Assembly: GCF_003194085.1 (NCBI RefSeq)
Contig: NZ_CP023994.1
Location: 930,001-994,000, forward strand
Direction: 5' to 3'
DNA length: 64,000 nucleotides
Source: Aurantimicrobium photophilum
Lineage (GTDB): Bacteria; Actinomycetota; Actinomycetes; Actinomycetales; Microbacteriaceae
Part shown: positions 57,145 to 64,000 of the stretch, in pieces
Layout of the letters: every line of letters begins with the position of its first letter
Position numbering within the stretch: position 1 is the first letter of the stretch
Translations under genes and position numbers: made by a program
The notes under the pieces: model-generated
Told to the model about the DNA's origin: nothing
Seen by the model: the letters and a program-made list of their open reading frames with translations, nothing else
Databases searched by the model: none

Positions 57145-59076
57145 ATGACTGCAACCACAGGTGCTTACCGGGCAGCTTATGAAGCCAGTGCTGCAAACCC
57201 TGAAGCCTTCTGGATGAATGCCGCAGAAGCAATCGACTGGATTACCGATCCCACCTCTGCCCTGGATGATTCTGGTGCTCCCGTGTATCGCTGGTTCCCC
57301 GGGGCTGAACTCAACACCTGCTTCAACGCCGTAGACCGTCACGTCCTCGCTGGTCGCGGCGACCAGACTGCAGTTATCTACGACTCCGCAATGACCGGGG
57401 TCAAGGATCGCTTTACCTACTCCGAACTTCTTGACGAAGTAAAGGCTTTTGCCGGTGTGTTGGTTGACCAGGGTGTGACCAAGGGTGACCGCGTCATCAT
57501 CTACTTGCCCATGATTCCGCAGGCCATCATTGCGATGCTCGCCTGTGCCCGTATCGGCGCTGTGCACTCGGTTGTCTTTGGTGGCTTTGCTGCCAATGAG
57601 TTAGCGGTTCGTATTGATGATGCCACTCCTACTGTTCTGGTAACTGCGTCAGGTGGTCTTGAGCCCGGTCGCACCGTGGAATACCTGCCCATGGTTGCTG
57701 AAGCACTTTCTCTCTCCAAGGGCTCCATACACACCGTCATTGTGAAGGAACGACGCAACGTTCCAGGAACCATCAAGACCTACAACGGAGTCAATGATGT
57801 GACCTGGCTCGACTGGGATGACGCTGCAGCGAAGGTGACACCCGCTGACTGTGTTCCTGTTCTCGCTACTGATCCTCTCTACGTTCTTTACACCTCTGGC
57901 ACCACCGGAAAGCCCAAGGGCATCATGCGTGACAACGGCGGTCACGCCGTTGCACTCACGTGGTCGATGGCCAACATCTACAACATCAAGCCCGGTGAAG
58001 TGATGTGGGCAGCGTCAGATGTGGGCTGGGTGGTTGGCCACTCCTACATCGTTTACGCTCCCCTGCTTGCTGGTGCCACCACGGTGATCTATGAAGGTAA
58101 GCCCGTGGGAACTCCCGATGCTGGAGCTTTCTGGCGCATTGTTGATGAGTACAAGGTTCGCGCGCTCTTCACTGCCCCCACGGCTCTGCGTGCAATTCGC
58201 CGCGTAGACCCCGAACTCAAAGAACTGGCCCGCTACGACGTCACCAGCATGCACACCCTGTTCATGGCAGGTGAGCGTCTCGACACGGAAACCTTGGAGT
58301 GGGCTTCTGAAGGTCTCAAGATTCCTGTCGTTGATCACTGGTGGCAGACCGAAACCGGATGGGCCATCACCGCAAATCTGCGCGGGATTGAAACCCTGCC
58401 CATCAAGCCTGGTTCTTCCACCGTTCCTGTTCCTGGCTACAAGGTTGAAGTAGTCGACGGCAAGGGTAACCACGTTGCTGCCGGCGAAGAAGGCAACATC
58501 GTGATCAAGCTGCCGATGCCTCCCGGAACCCTCGCTGGTCTATGGGGACGTCCCGATGGTTACCAGAAGGCGTACCTTGAAGCCTTCCCCGGCTACTACG
58601 CCACCGGTGACTCCGGCTACCTTGACGAAGACGGCTACGTCTTCGTCATGGGTCGCACCGATGATGTCATTAATGTGGCAGGCCACCGCCTCTCTACCGG
58701 ACAGCTCGAAGAAGCTCTTGCCCACCACCCCGATGTTGCCGAATGCGCAGTTATTGGCGTGAAGGACGAACTCAAGGGACAGCGTGCCAGTGGGTTTGTC
58801 ACCCTCAAGGCTGGCGTGGATCGCAACCACGATGAGATTTGTACTGAACTGGTCAAACTGGTGCGTGACAAGGTGGGCCCTGTTGCCGCCTTCCGCGATG
58901 TGCTCGTGCTTGAGCGTCTACCTAAGACCCGCTCAGGAAAGATTCTGCGCAAAACCATGCGTCAGATTGTGGATGGCGAAGACTTCGTTGTCCCACCAAC
59001 CATTGAGGACATCAGTGTCCTCGAAGACCTCACGGTTGCCCTTGTGGGTAACCCTGAACCGATGAAACCGGCCTGA
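57145..59076 (+). CDS. prpE: Propionyl-CoA synthetase / acetyl-CoA synthetase-like enzyme
   Basis: 643-residue acyl-CoA synthetase that activates propionate (or acetate) with ATP and CoA. YTSGTTGKPKGIMRD is the P-loop (near residue 250), VDHWWQTETGWAI the A5 region, and LPKTRSGKILRK carries the Lys usually acetylated for control. PrpE-like features are ASGGLEPGRTVEYLP. ATG 57145 has GGGGAGG upstream; the longer frame from 57067 would cross the promoter region. It is the first gene of the plus-strand group and shares the regulatory region with gntR. Confidence 0.93.
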   Translation: MTATTGAYRAAYEASAANPEAFWMNAAEAIDWITDPTSALDDSGAPVYRWFPGAELNTCFNAVDRHVLAGRGDQTAVIYDSAMTGVKDRFTYSELLDEVKAFAGVLVDQGVTKGDRVIIYLPMIPQAIIAMLACARIGAVHSVVFGGFAANELAVRIDDATPTVLVTASGGLEPGRTVEYLPMVAEALSLSKGSIHTVIVKERRNVPGTIKTYNGVNDVTWLDWDDAAAKVTPADCVPVLATDPLYVLYTSGTTGKPKGIMRDNGGHAVALTWSMANIYNIKPGEVMWAASDVGWVVGHSYIVYAPLLAGATTVIYEGKPVGTPDAGAFWRIVDEYKVRALFTAPTALRAIRRVDPELKELARYDVTSMHTLFMAGERLDTETLEWASEGLKIPVVDHWWQTETGWAITANLRGIETLPIKPGSSTVPVPGYKVEVVDGKGNHVAAGEEGNIVIKLPMPPGTLAGLWGRPDGYQKAYLEAFPGYYATGDSGYLDEDGYVFVMGRTDDVINVAGHRLSTGQLEEALAHHPDVAECAVIGVKDELKGQRASGFVTLKAGVDRNHDEICTELVKLVRDKVGPVAAFRDVLVLERLPKTRSGKILRKTMRQIVDGEDFVVPPTIEDISVLEDLTVALVGNPEPMKPA

Positions 59077-59129
59077 TAACCGGTGACATCACGTAATACC
59101 CCTTATCCACATTTCGGCAAGGAGGCCGT

Positions 59130-59483
59130 GTGAGTAAAGAAGAGACCGAGAAGGGTCATCACAGGATTGACTATCCTGCCTTCGAAGAAACCCCTAAGTA
59201 CAAGGAGCTCCGCAAGCGTCAACGCGGATTCGTTATTCCTGTGCTCATTGCAGCTATGGCTTGGTACTTCCTGTACGTAGTTCTTGCTGTGTTCGCATCC
59301 AACTGGATGGCAACACCTGTCATTGGTGTTATCAACATTGGTCTGATTTTCGGACTTCTTCAGTTCGTTTCGACCTTCGCAATCACCATGTGGTACGTCA
59401 GCTTCGCAAACAAGCGTCTTGACCCACTGGCAAGCGAACTTCGTCAGGAACTCGAAGCTAAGCAGAAAGCAGGTGTCGCATGA
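59130..59483 (+). CDS. DUF485 membrane protein
   Basis: 117-residue protein with two hydrophobic helices (residues 35-57 and 65-91). DUF485 genes nearly always precede actP-type symporters and may be small subunits of the carrier. GTG start with AAGGAGG 5 nt before. It overlaps actP by 4 nt. Confidence 0.9.
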   Translation: MSKEETEKGHHRIDYPAFEETPKYKELRKRQRGFVIPVLIAAMAWYFLYVVLAVFASNWMATPVIGVINIGLIFGLLQFVSTFAITMWYVSFANKRLDPLASELRQELEAKQKAGVA

Positions 59484-61129
59484 GTAACGCACTAGTTCTC
59501 GCTGCAGATACAGCAAACGCAGGAGCGAGCGATCCCGTCCTCAACATGAGCATCTTCGGTGCTTTCGTTATTGTGACCATGATCATCGTTATCCGTGCTG
59601 GTCGTAACAACAAATCTGCCAACGACTTCTACGCTGGTGGCCGCTCCTTCAGCGGTACCCAGAACGGTATGGCTATCGCAGGTGACTACCTGTCGGCAGC
59701 ATCCTTCCTTGGTATCACCGGTGCTATCGCACTGGCTGGTTACGACGGCTTCCTCTACTCCATCGGCTTCCTGGTGGCATGGCTTGTAGCCCTCCTCCTC
59801 GTCGCTGAACTTATGCGTAACACCGGCAAGTTCACGATGGCTGACGTTCTGTCGTTCCGCCTCCACCAGCGCCCCGTGCGTCTGGCAGCAGCAATCTCCA
59901 CTCTGGTTGTCTGCTTCTTCTACCTCCTCGCTCAGATGGCTGGTGCCGGTGGTCTCGTTTCGTTGCTCTTGGGCATCAACGACCAGCTCGGTCAGTCGCT
60001 AGTTGTGGGCGTCGTCGGTGTCCTCATGGTGATCTACGTTCTCGTAGGTGGCATGAAGGGTACTACCTGGGTTCAGATCATCAAGGCAGCTCTGCTTATT
60101 GCAGGTGCTGGCATCATGACCATCTGGGTGCTCGCACTCAACGGTTTCGATCTGTCTGCATTGCTCTCGAAGGGTGTTGAGGTTTCTCAGGCACTCGAGG
60201 CACCATTCGACCCACTGCAGCCTGGTCTGAAGTACGGCAAGAACCCCATTGACTTCATTTCGTTGTCAATGGCTCTCGTACTCGGTACCGCTGGTCTCCC
60301 TCACGTTCTCATGCGTTTCTACACGGTTCCTACCGCTAAAGAAGCTCGTAAGTCCGTTGTATGGGCGATTTGGCTCATCGGTGCGTTCTACCTCTTCACC
60401 TTGGTTCTCGGCTTCGGCGCTATGGTCCTCGTTGGTCCTGCTGTCATTGCTGCTGCACCTGGTGCTGCTAACTCGGCCGCTCCTCTGCTTGCAGCAGCTC
60501 TCGGTGGCCCCGTATTGCTCGGTATCGTTTCGGCGATTGCGTTTGCAACGATTCTTGCTGTGGTTGCTGGTCTGACCATCACCGCTGCTACCTCGTTCGC
60601 ACACGACATCTACGCAAACGTCATCAAGCGCGGTGAAGTTCGCCCCAACGCTGAGGTCAAGATTGCTCGCATCACTATTGTTGTGATCGGTGCTCTCGCC
60701 ATCCTCGGTGGTATCGGTGTTCAGGGACAGAACATTGCGTTCTTGGTTGCACTTGCTTTCGCAGTTGCAGCTTCCGCAAACCTGCCAACCATCATCTACT
60801 CGCTCTACTGGCGCCGCTTCAACACTCGTGGTGCACTGTGGTCGATGTACGGTGGTTTGATTTCCTCTGTCGTTCTGATTGCATTCTCCCCTGTGGTTTC
60901 CGGCAAGGTTGACCCCAAGACCATGGAGCTCACCGCTTCCATGATCAAGGGCGTTGACTTCCACTGGTTCCCACTGGACAACCCAGGTATCGTTTCGATC
61001 CCTCTCGCATTCCTGCTCGGTATCATCGGTACCTACTCAGGTGGCAAGAAGGAGAACTCCTGGCTTGCAGCTGAAATGGAAGTTCGTTCACTCACCGGTC
61101 ACGGTGCAGAGAAGGAAGTTCACCACTAA
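59480..61129 (+). CDS. actP: Cation/acetate (solute:sodium) symporter ActP
   Basis: 549-residue symporter with about 13 helices. Motifs are FYAGGRSFSGTQNGMAIAGDYLSAASFLGITG and GTAGLPHVLMRFYTVPTAKEARKSV, typical of ActP. It imports acetate and probably propionate. The ATG overlaps the DUF485 TGA. The terminator 12 nt after its stop has been split by IS copy 2. Confidence 0.95.
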   Translation: MSNALVLAADTANAGASDPVLNMSIFGAFVIVTMIIVIRAGRNNKSANDFYAGGRSFSGTQNGMAIAGDYLSAASFLGITGAIALAGYDGFLYSIGFLVAWLVALLLVAELMRNTGKFTMADVLSFRLHQRPVRLAAAISTLVVCFFYLLAQMAGAGGLVSLLLGINDQLGQSLVVGVVGVLMVIYVLVGGMKGTTWVQIIKAALLIAGAGIMTIWVLALNGFDLSALLSKGVEVSQALEAPFDPLQPGLKYGKNPIDFISLSMALVLGTAGLPHVLMRFYTVPTAKEARKSVVWAIWLIGAFYLFTLVLGFGAMVLVGPAVIAAAPGAANSAAPLLAAALGGPVLLGIVSAIAFATILAVVAGLTITAATSFAHDIYANVIKRGEVRPNAEVKIARITIVVIGALAILGGIGVQGQNIAFLVALAFAVAASANLPTIIYSLYWRRFNTRGALWSMYGGLISSVVLIAFSPVVSGKVDPKTMELTASMIKGVDFHWFPLDNPGIVSIPLAFLLGIIGTYSGGKKENSWLAAEMEVRSLTGHGAEKEVHH

Positions 61130-61159
61130 GCACATCCGAACAAGCAAGAACGCCCCTGG

Positions 61160-61163
61160 TTTC
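61160..61163. repeat. Left target-site duplication of IS copy 2 (TTTC)
   Basis: Four-base direct repeat matching 62587-62590. It equals the terminator loop. Confidence 0.85.
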
Positions 61164-61189
61164 TGAACTGAACCCCTTAAGTGGGAGTT
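61164..61189 (+). repeat. Terminal inverted repeat at the orfB end, IS copy 2
   Basis: Begins TGAACTGAACCCCTTAAGTG and pairs with 62561-62586, as in copy 1. Confidence 0.88.
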
Positions 61190-62098
61190 CTAATTGGGAG
61201 TCGTTTCTAAGTTTGCAAGGGACTGTGTCCGGTAGTCAACCGGGCTCAGTCCCTTTAACTTTTCTTGGATGCGTTCGTGGTTGAACCAGTGAATGTATTT
61301 CTCTAGTTCTCGCTTGAACTGGGGCATGCTGGTGAAGGTGTGTTGACGTAGGAATTCTTCTTTGAAGTGTCCAAAGAAGTTCTCTGCAACTGCGTTGTCG
61401 AGACAGTTGCCTTTGCGTGACATTGATTGGGTAATCCCTCGTTGTTTCAACGCGAGTTGATAGCCAGCATGACGGTAATGCCATCCCTGATCTGAATGCA
61501 TCACCAACCCAGTGCCTGGCTTGAGCTGCGTGAAGGCTTTCTCCAACATTCCTGTGACTAAACCCATCACCGGTGATGGTGCTAGTTCATAGGAGATCAC
61601 TTCACGGTTGAATAAATCAATCACCGGTGAGAGATATTGCTTCTGCCCCAGGACATAAAACTCAGTAACGTCCGTGACCCATTTCTTCGACGGCTGCGTG
61701 GCGTCAAAGTTTCTCGCCAACACGTTTGGCGCTGCCTTGCCAATCTCGCCCCGGTAGGACTTGTATCTCTTCCGTCGTCGAACTTGGCATGTGCGGCCTT
61801 CTTGACGCATCAACTTCAACACCGTCTTCCCACTGAGCCGGAGACCATGCTTGGTGGCAAGAACGGCGCGAATGCGCCGATAACCATAAGAACGATAAGA
61901 ACCATCAAAGACCTCACGAAGTAGCGGTCGAAGCTGCTCATAACGGTCGTGTGGAGTTTTGGAGCGGTGGCGATAGTAGGTGGAGACAGATAACCCCACC
62001 GCCTTCAAAACAGCCCGTGTGGGGTATTTGTGCTCCAGCTCAGTGACGATCAAAGACCGGAAAGCCGTCGATCTTCCTCCTGGGCTAGAGCTACCCAT
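61190..62098 (-). CDS. IS3-family transposase OrfB (copy 2)
   Basis: 302 residues with D143, D203 and E239 intact. Compared with copy 1 the changes are in the first 26 residues only (STSVR to STAFR, and KYS to KYP). At least one silent base change (GCT GCT to GCT ACT-type at the LLRE codons) also exists. The frame shifts from OrfA at the same A-tract. Confidence 0.96.
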   Translation of the reverse strand: MGSSSPGGRSTAFRSLIVTELEHKYPTRAVLKAVGLSVSTYYRHRSKTPHDRYEQLRPLLREVFDGSYRSYGYRRIRAVLATKHGLRLSGKTVLKLMRQEGRTCQVRRRKRYKSYRGEIGKAAPNVLARNFDATQPSKKWVTDVTEFYVLGQKQYLSPVIDLFNREVISYELAPSPVMGLVTGMLEKAFTQLKPGTGLVMHSDQGWHYRHAGYQLALKQRGITQSMSRKGNCLDNAVAENFFGHFKEEFLRQHTFTSMPQFKRELEKYIHWFNHERIQEKLKGLSPVDYRTQSLANLETTPN

Positions 62099-62523
62099 TT
62101 TTTTAGAATCTCGTTCTCCATTCGAAGAAACGCAAGTTCTTCTTCAGGCGTCATCGGCCCATCACCACGAGCTTTGCGTCCCGCAGTTTTCGACAAACCC
62201 TCAGGTCCCTCGTTGCGATAAAGAACAACCCATTTATCGAACACGGCGCGAGTTGAGATATCGAACTCGACAAGAACATCCTGCTTCGGCGTTCCAGAGA
62301 GGAACTTCTCAACAGCTGCAATTTTCAACTGAGGCGAATACTTTTTATTGCCCATAACAGCTGAGTCTAAAAGACGACCCTGCATATATTGGTCGTGCCA
62401 ATTACGCACAGATTCCCGCTTGAGACCGAGTTGTGTAGCAATGGCATGAAAACCAAAACCCGCATCAAAAAGTCTTGCGACTTCGATGCGGGTTTCGAGT
62501 GAATGTTTGACCCTGAGATCCAT
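62050..62523 (-). CDS. IS3-family transposase OrfA (copy 2), divergent variant
   Basis: 157 residues. It has the same two-HTH and zipper plan as copy 1, but the linker differs (SKTAGRKARGDGPMTPEEE), and only about 60% of residues 1-113 match. The last 23 residues (MENEILKKWVALAQEEDRRL onwards) are identical. This suggests that the orfA part was exchanged by recombination. Confidence 0.92.
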   Translation of the reverse strand: MDLRVKHSLETRIEVARLFDAGFGFHAIATQLGLKRESVRNWHDQYMQGRLLDSAVMGNKKYSPQLKIAAVEKFLSGTPKQDVLVEFDISTRAVFDKWVVLYRNEGPEGLSKTAGRKARGDGPMTPEEELAFLRMENEILKKWVALAQEEDRRLSGL

Positions 62524-62560
62524 GAACTTTCTTCCCTTTCAAGTAGAGACTCTTAATTAC

Positions 62561-62586
62561 GAGTCCCACTTTTGGGGTTCAGTTCA
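62561..62586 (-). repeat. Terminal inverted repeat at the orfA end, IS copy 2
   Basis: The reverse complement begins TGAACTGAACCCCAAAAGTG, identical to the left end of copy 1. Confidence 0.88.
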
Positions 62587-62590
62587 TTTC
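62587..62590. repeat. Right target-site duplication of IS copy 2 (TTTC)
   Basis: Pair of 61160-61163. Confidence 0.85.
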
Positions 62591-62614
62591 CCAGGGGCGT
62601 TCTTGCTTTAGGAA

Positions 62615-63694
62615 TTAGATATACAGCTCTTCAGGAACGGTGAAACCGAAGATGGCCAAACCGCTGTCCCAAATCACCTGACACGCAGCACGCAATAGAT
62701 CAAGCTTGTTCTCTCCCCGACTCACGATGGTGAGATTCATTCCGTCTTTGCGCACGGTTGCCCCTCGCACCGTAACAGAGCCATCTTTATTCGTGATGAC
62801 GGCAGGATAGGGCTCTGAGAGCTCGCGCAAGTCATTCAGGATGTAATCAGGGCGAGAACCGACAGGGGCAGCTAACAACTGCTTGGCCTGGTCAATTCCG
62901 GTCAGGACCAGCACCGTTTTCATTCCGGCACGATTGCCACCCATGACGTCGGTGTCGAGACGGTCTCCAATAAACAAGGCAGTCTCTGGAGCTGCGGCTG
63001 TGCCGAAGCGACGGGCTGCCTCGTCGAAGATGGGGAGTTCCGGCTTTCCCGCCACAACTGGAAGCCGACCGACCGCAGTGTGAACGGCAGAAACGAGTGT
63101 TCCGTTGCCAGGCGCAACACCGCGGGCAACAGGTATGGTCCAGTCCATATTGGTGGCAACCCAGGGAATACCAGCAGTTTCACCAGCCCCAGTAACAGTG
63201 CCACCAAAGGCATCTGCCGTTGGGCGAGCGTTCAATGCGAAAGAAGCTTCAGCCAGTTGCTTCCACCCCACATCGGGAGAGAAACCCTGAATTACAGCAG
63301 CAGGATTGTCTTCTGCTGAGAACGTGACAACGTAACCGTTCTTCTCCAGCTCATAGGTGAGGCCCTCACCACCGACAACCAAAATGGTGGAACCAGGTTC
63401 AACAAGTTCAGCAAGGAGATGCATGGCGGCCTGAGGTGAGGACACAATATCTTCGTCAGAGCAGCTCAAACCCAGCTCACGCAGGTGACCTGCGACACTG
63501 GCTGCCGTGCGCGAAGCGTTGTTGGTGATGTACCCCACACGTATGTGCTCAGCAACAGCATTCAACGACTCCACGGCATGTGGAATCGCTCCAGGCCCTG
63601 CATAGACAACACCATCGAGGTCAGCAAGAACAACGACCTTCCCCTCAATGGGGCTAGGGGCTAGTTCTGGCTGCTTCTTGGAGAAGAGGCTCAC
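62615..63694 (-). CDS. HAD-IIA family phosphatase (NagD-like)
   Basis: 359-residue hydrolase. Motif 1 is VVLADLDGVVYAGPGAIP (DxD), then GYITNNASRTAASVAGHL and VVAGKPELPIFDEA (Lys), and FIGDRLDTDVMGGNRAGMKTVLVLTGI. Relatives are glycerol 3-phosphate or 4-nitrophenyl phosphatases (Rv1692 group). An extra C-terminal domain of about 80 residues is present. GTG start overlaps the next gene's stop. Confidence 0.92.
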   Translation of the reverse strand: MSLFSKKQPELAPSPIEGKVVVLADLDGVVYAGPGAIPHAVESLNAVAEHIRVGYITNNASRTAASVAGHLRELGLSCSDEDIVSSPQAAMHLLAELVEPGSTILVVGGEGLTYELEKNGYVVTFSAEDNPAAVIQGFSPDVGWKQLAEASFALNARPTADAFGGTVTGAGETAGIPWVATNMDWTIPVARGVAPGNGTLVSAVHTAVGRLPVVAGKPELPIFDEAARRFGTAAAPETALFIGDRLDTDVMGGNRAGMKTVLVLTGIDQAKQLLAAPVGSRPDYILNDLRELSEPYPAVITNKDGSVTVRGATVRKDGMNLTIVSRGENKLDLLRAACQVIWDSGLAIFGFTVPEELYI

Positions 63695-64000
63695 GCCTTA
63701 TCTCCCTCGGCATCCAGGTGCGCTGTCTCAATCAGAATCTGGCGGACATCATCTTCGAGAAGGTCATCAGGACTAATTCCTTCAGCGATGAGGGCATCCT
63801 TTTCCTCTGAACTCAGTTCCACCTCAGCACTGTCCGATTCCTCGAACGCGCCTGAGCTGATGACATCAGCCAAAGCGAGACCTTCGTTATCAACCAGGCC
63901 CTCAGATACGAGCTCGAGCTCGTCTTCTTCGAGTTCTTCTTCGAACACGACAATGTCTTGTTCATCTTCGTCCGAAGATTCCATCAGGTCCGCAGCAACG
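63691..64000 (-). CDS. Acidic protein, C-terminal part (cut by window edge)
   Basis: The frame stays open to the right edge, so only the last 102 residues are visible. The sequence is strongly acidic (FEEELEEDELELVSEGLV, SSEEKDALIAEGISPDD). No domain is recognised. In M. tuberculosis the gene at the same position is the Rv1691 tetratricopeptide protein; that link rests on gene order only. Its stop overlaps the start of the HAD gene by 4 nt. Confidence 0.65.
   Translation of the reverse strand, partial: VAADLMESSDEDEQDIVVFEEELEEDELELVSEGLVDNEGLALADVISSGAFEESDSAEVELSSEEKDALIAEGISPDDLLEDDVRQILIETAHLDAEGDKA

Larger units (their letters stand above)
61164..62586 (-). mobile_element. IS3-family insertion sequence (IS150-like), copy 2
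   Basis: Complete element of 1423 bp, reverse orientation. The ends are nearly identical to copy 1. orfB is nearly identical (three residue changes), but orfA is only about 60% identical in its first 113 residues. The frameshift site and DDE triad are intact. It also sits in a terminator loop between convergent genes. Confidence 0.96.
61142..62608. terminator. Bidirectional terminator split by IS copy 2
   Basis: The left arm AAGCAAGAACGCCCCTGG (61142-61159) and CCAGGGGCGTTCTTGCTT (62591-62608) are perfect complements (18 bp), with the loop TTTC. It lies 12 nt after actP and 6 nt after the HAD gene on the other strand. The IS inserted in the loop, so neither gene has its full hairpin now. Confidence 0.88.

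Overview
The window is a gene-dense stretch of an actinobacterial chromosome, most likely a small-genome Microbacteriaceae member. The evidence is a moderate GC content, a GarA-type FHA gene beside two MerR genes, class II DAHP synthase, a GapB-type GAPDH, and the gene order xerD-parA-scpA-scpB-rluB-tyrA-cmk-der with pyrG-recN-nadK-tlyA. A planktonic freshwater Luna-cluster genus (Aurantimicrobium or Rhodoluna type) would fit; that placement is inference. The left edge cuts valS, and the right edge cuts an acidic protein gene.

Layout. 1-2157: valS 3' part, a small protein and a TM2 protein. 2195-3618: IS3-family element, copy 1. 3647-5815: thioredoxin, ICMT-like, DUF4395 and secreted DUF2202 genes with two matching CsoR-type palindromes. 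6118-10657: APC permease, then a glucokinase-plsC-DAHP synthase operon. 10734-17860: fadD, def, a ParA-like ATPase and pyruvate carboxylase. 17926-22569: a ParA ATPase, two MerR regulators with garA, and a DEAD-box helicase behind a hairpin-rich leader. 22610-30005: a sortase-type surface protein, a gapB-EamA-(6-4) photolyase operon, an SDR and a second EamA protein. 30104-38576: a 39-residue lysine-rich protein, LysE, UPF0303, RidA, carbonic anhydrase, an MFS/amidohydrolase pair, DUF2200, a second MFS protein, tRNA-Pro(GGG) and TMEM175. 38604-52546: a long minus-strand housekeeping block from tlyA to der. 52632-61129: a propionate/acetate block (prpC-prpB-prpD-gntR divergent from prpE-DUF485-actP). 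61164-62586: IS copy 2. 62615-64000: HAD-IIA phosphatase and the acidic protein.

Main observations. Both IS copies sit in the loop of a perfect inverted-repeat transcription terminator between convergent genes, with 5-bp and 4-bp target duplications. The repaired target of each is a 14-bp or 18-bp stem with a 3-4 nt loop. The two copies share nearly identical OrfB and ends, but their OrfA DNA-binding parts are only about 60% identical, so the family looks mosaic. Five other similar terminators in the window are unoccupied.

Regulation. In the prp region the -10 hexamer of each divergent promoter lies inside a TGTATACA operator, with a third copy nearby, so the GntR protein probably controls itself, the prpDBC genes and prpE-actP. 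The prp block together with the IS separates two parts of a cluster that is contiguous in Mycobacterium tuberculosis (Rv1691-Rv1713 order, from memory), which suggests an insertion or rearrangement there.
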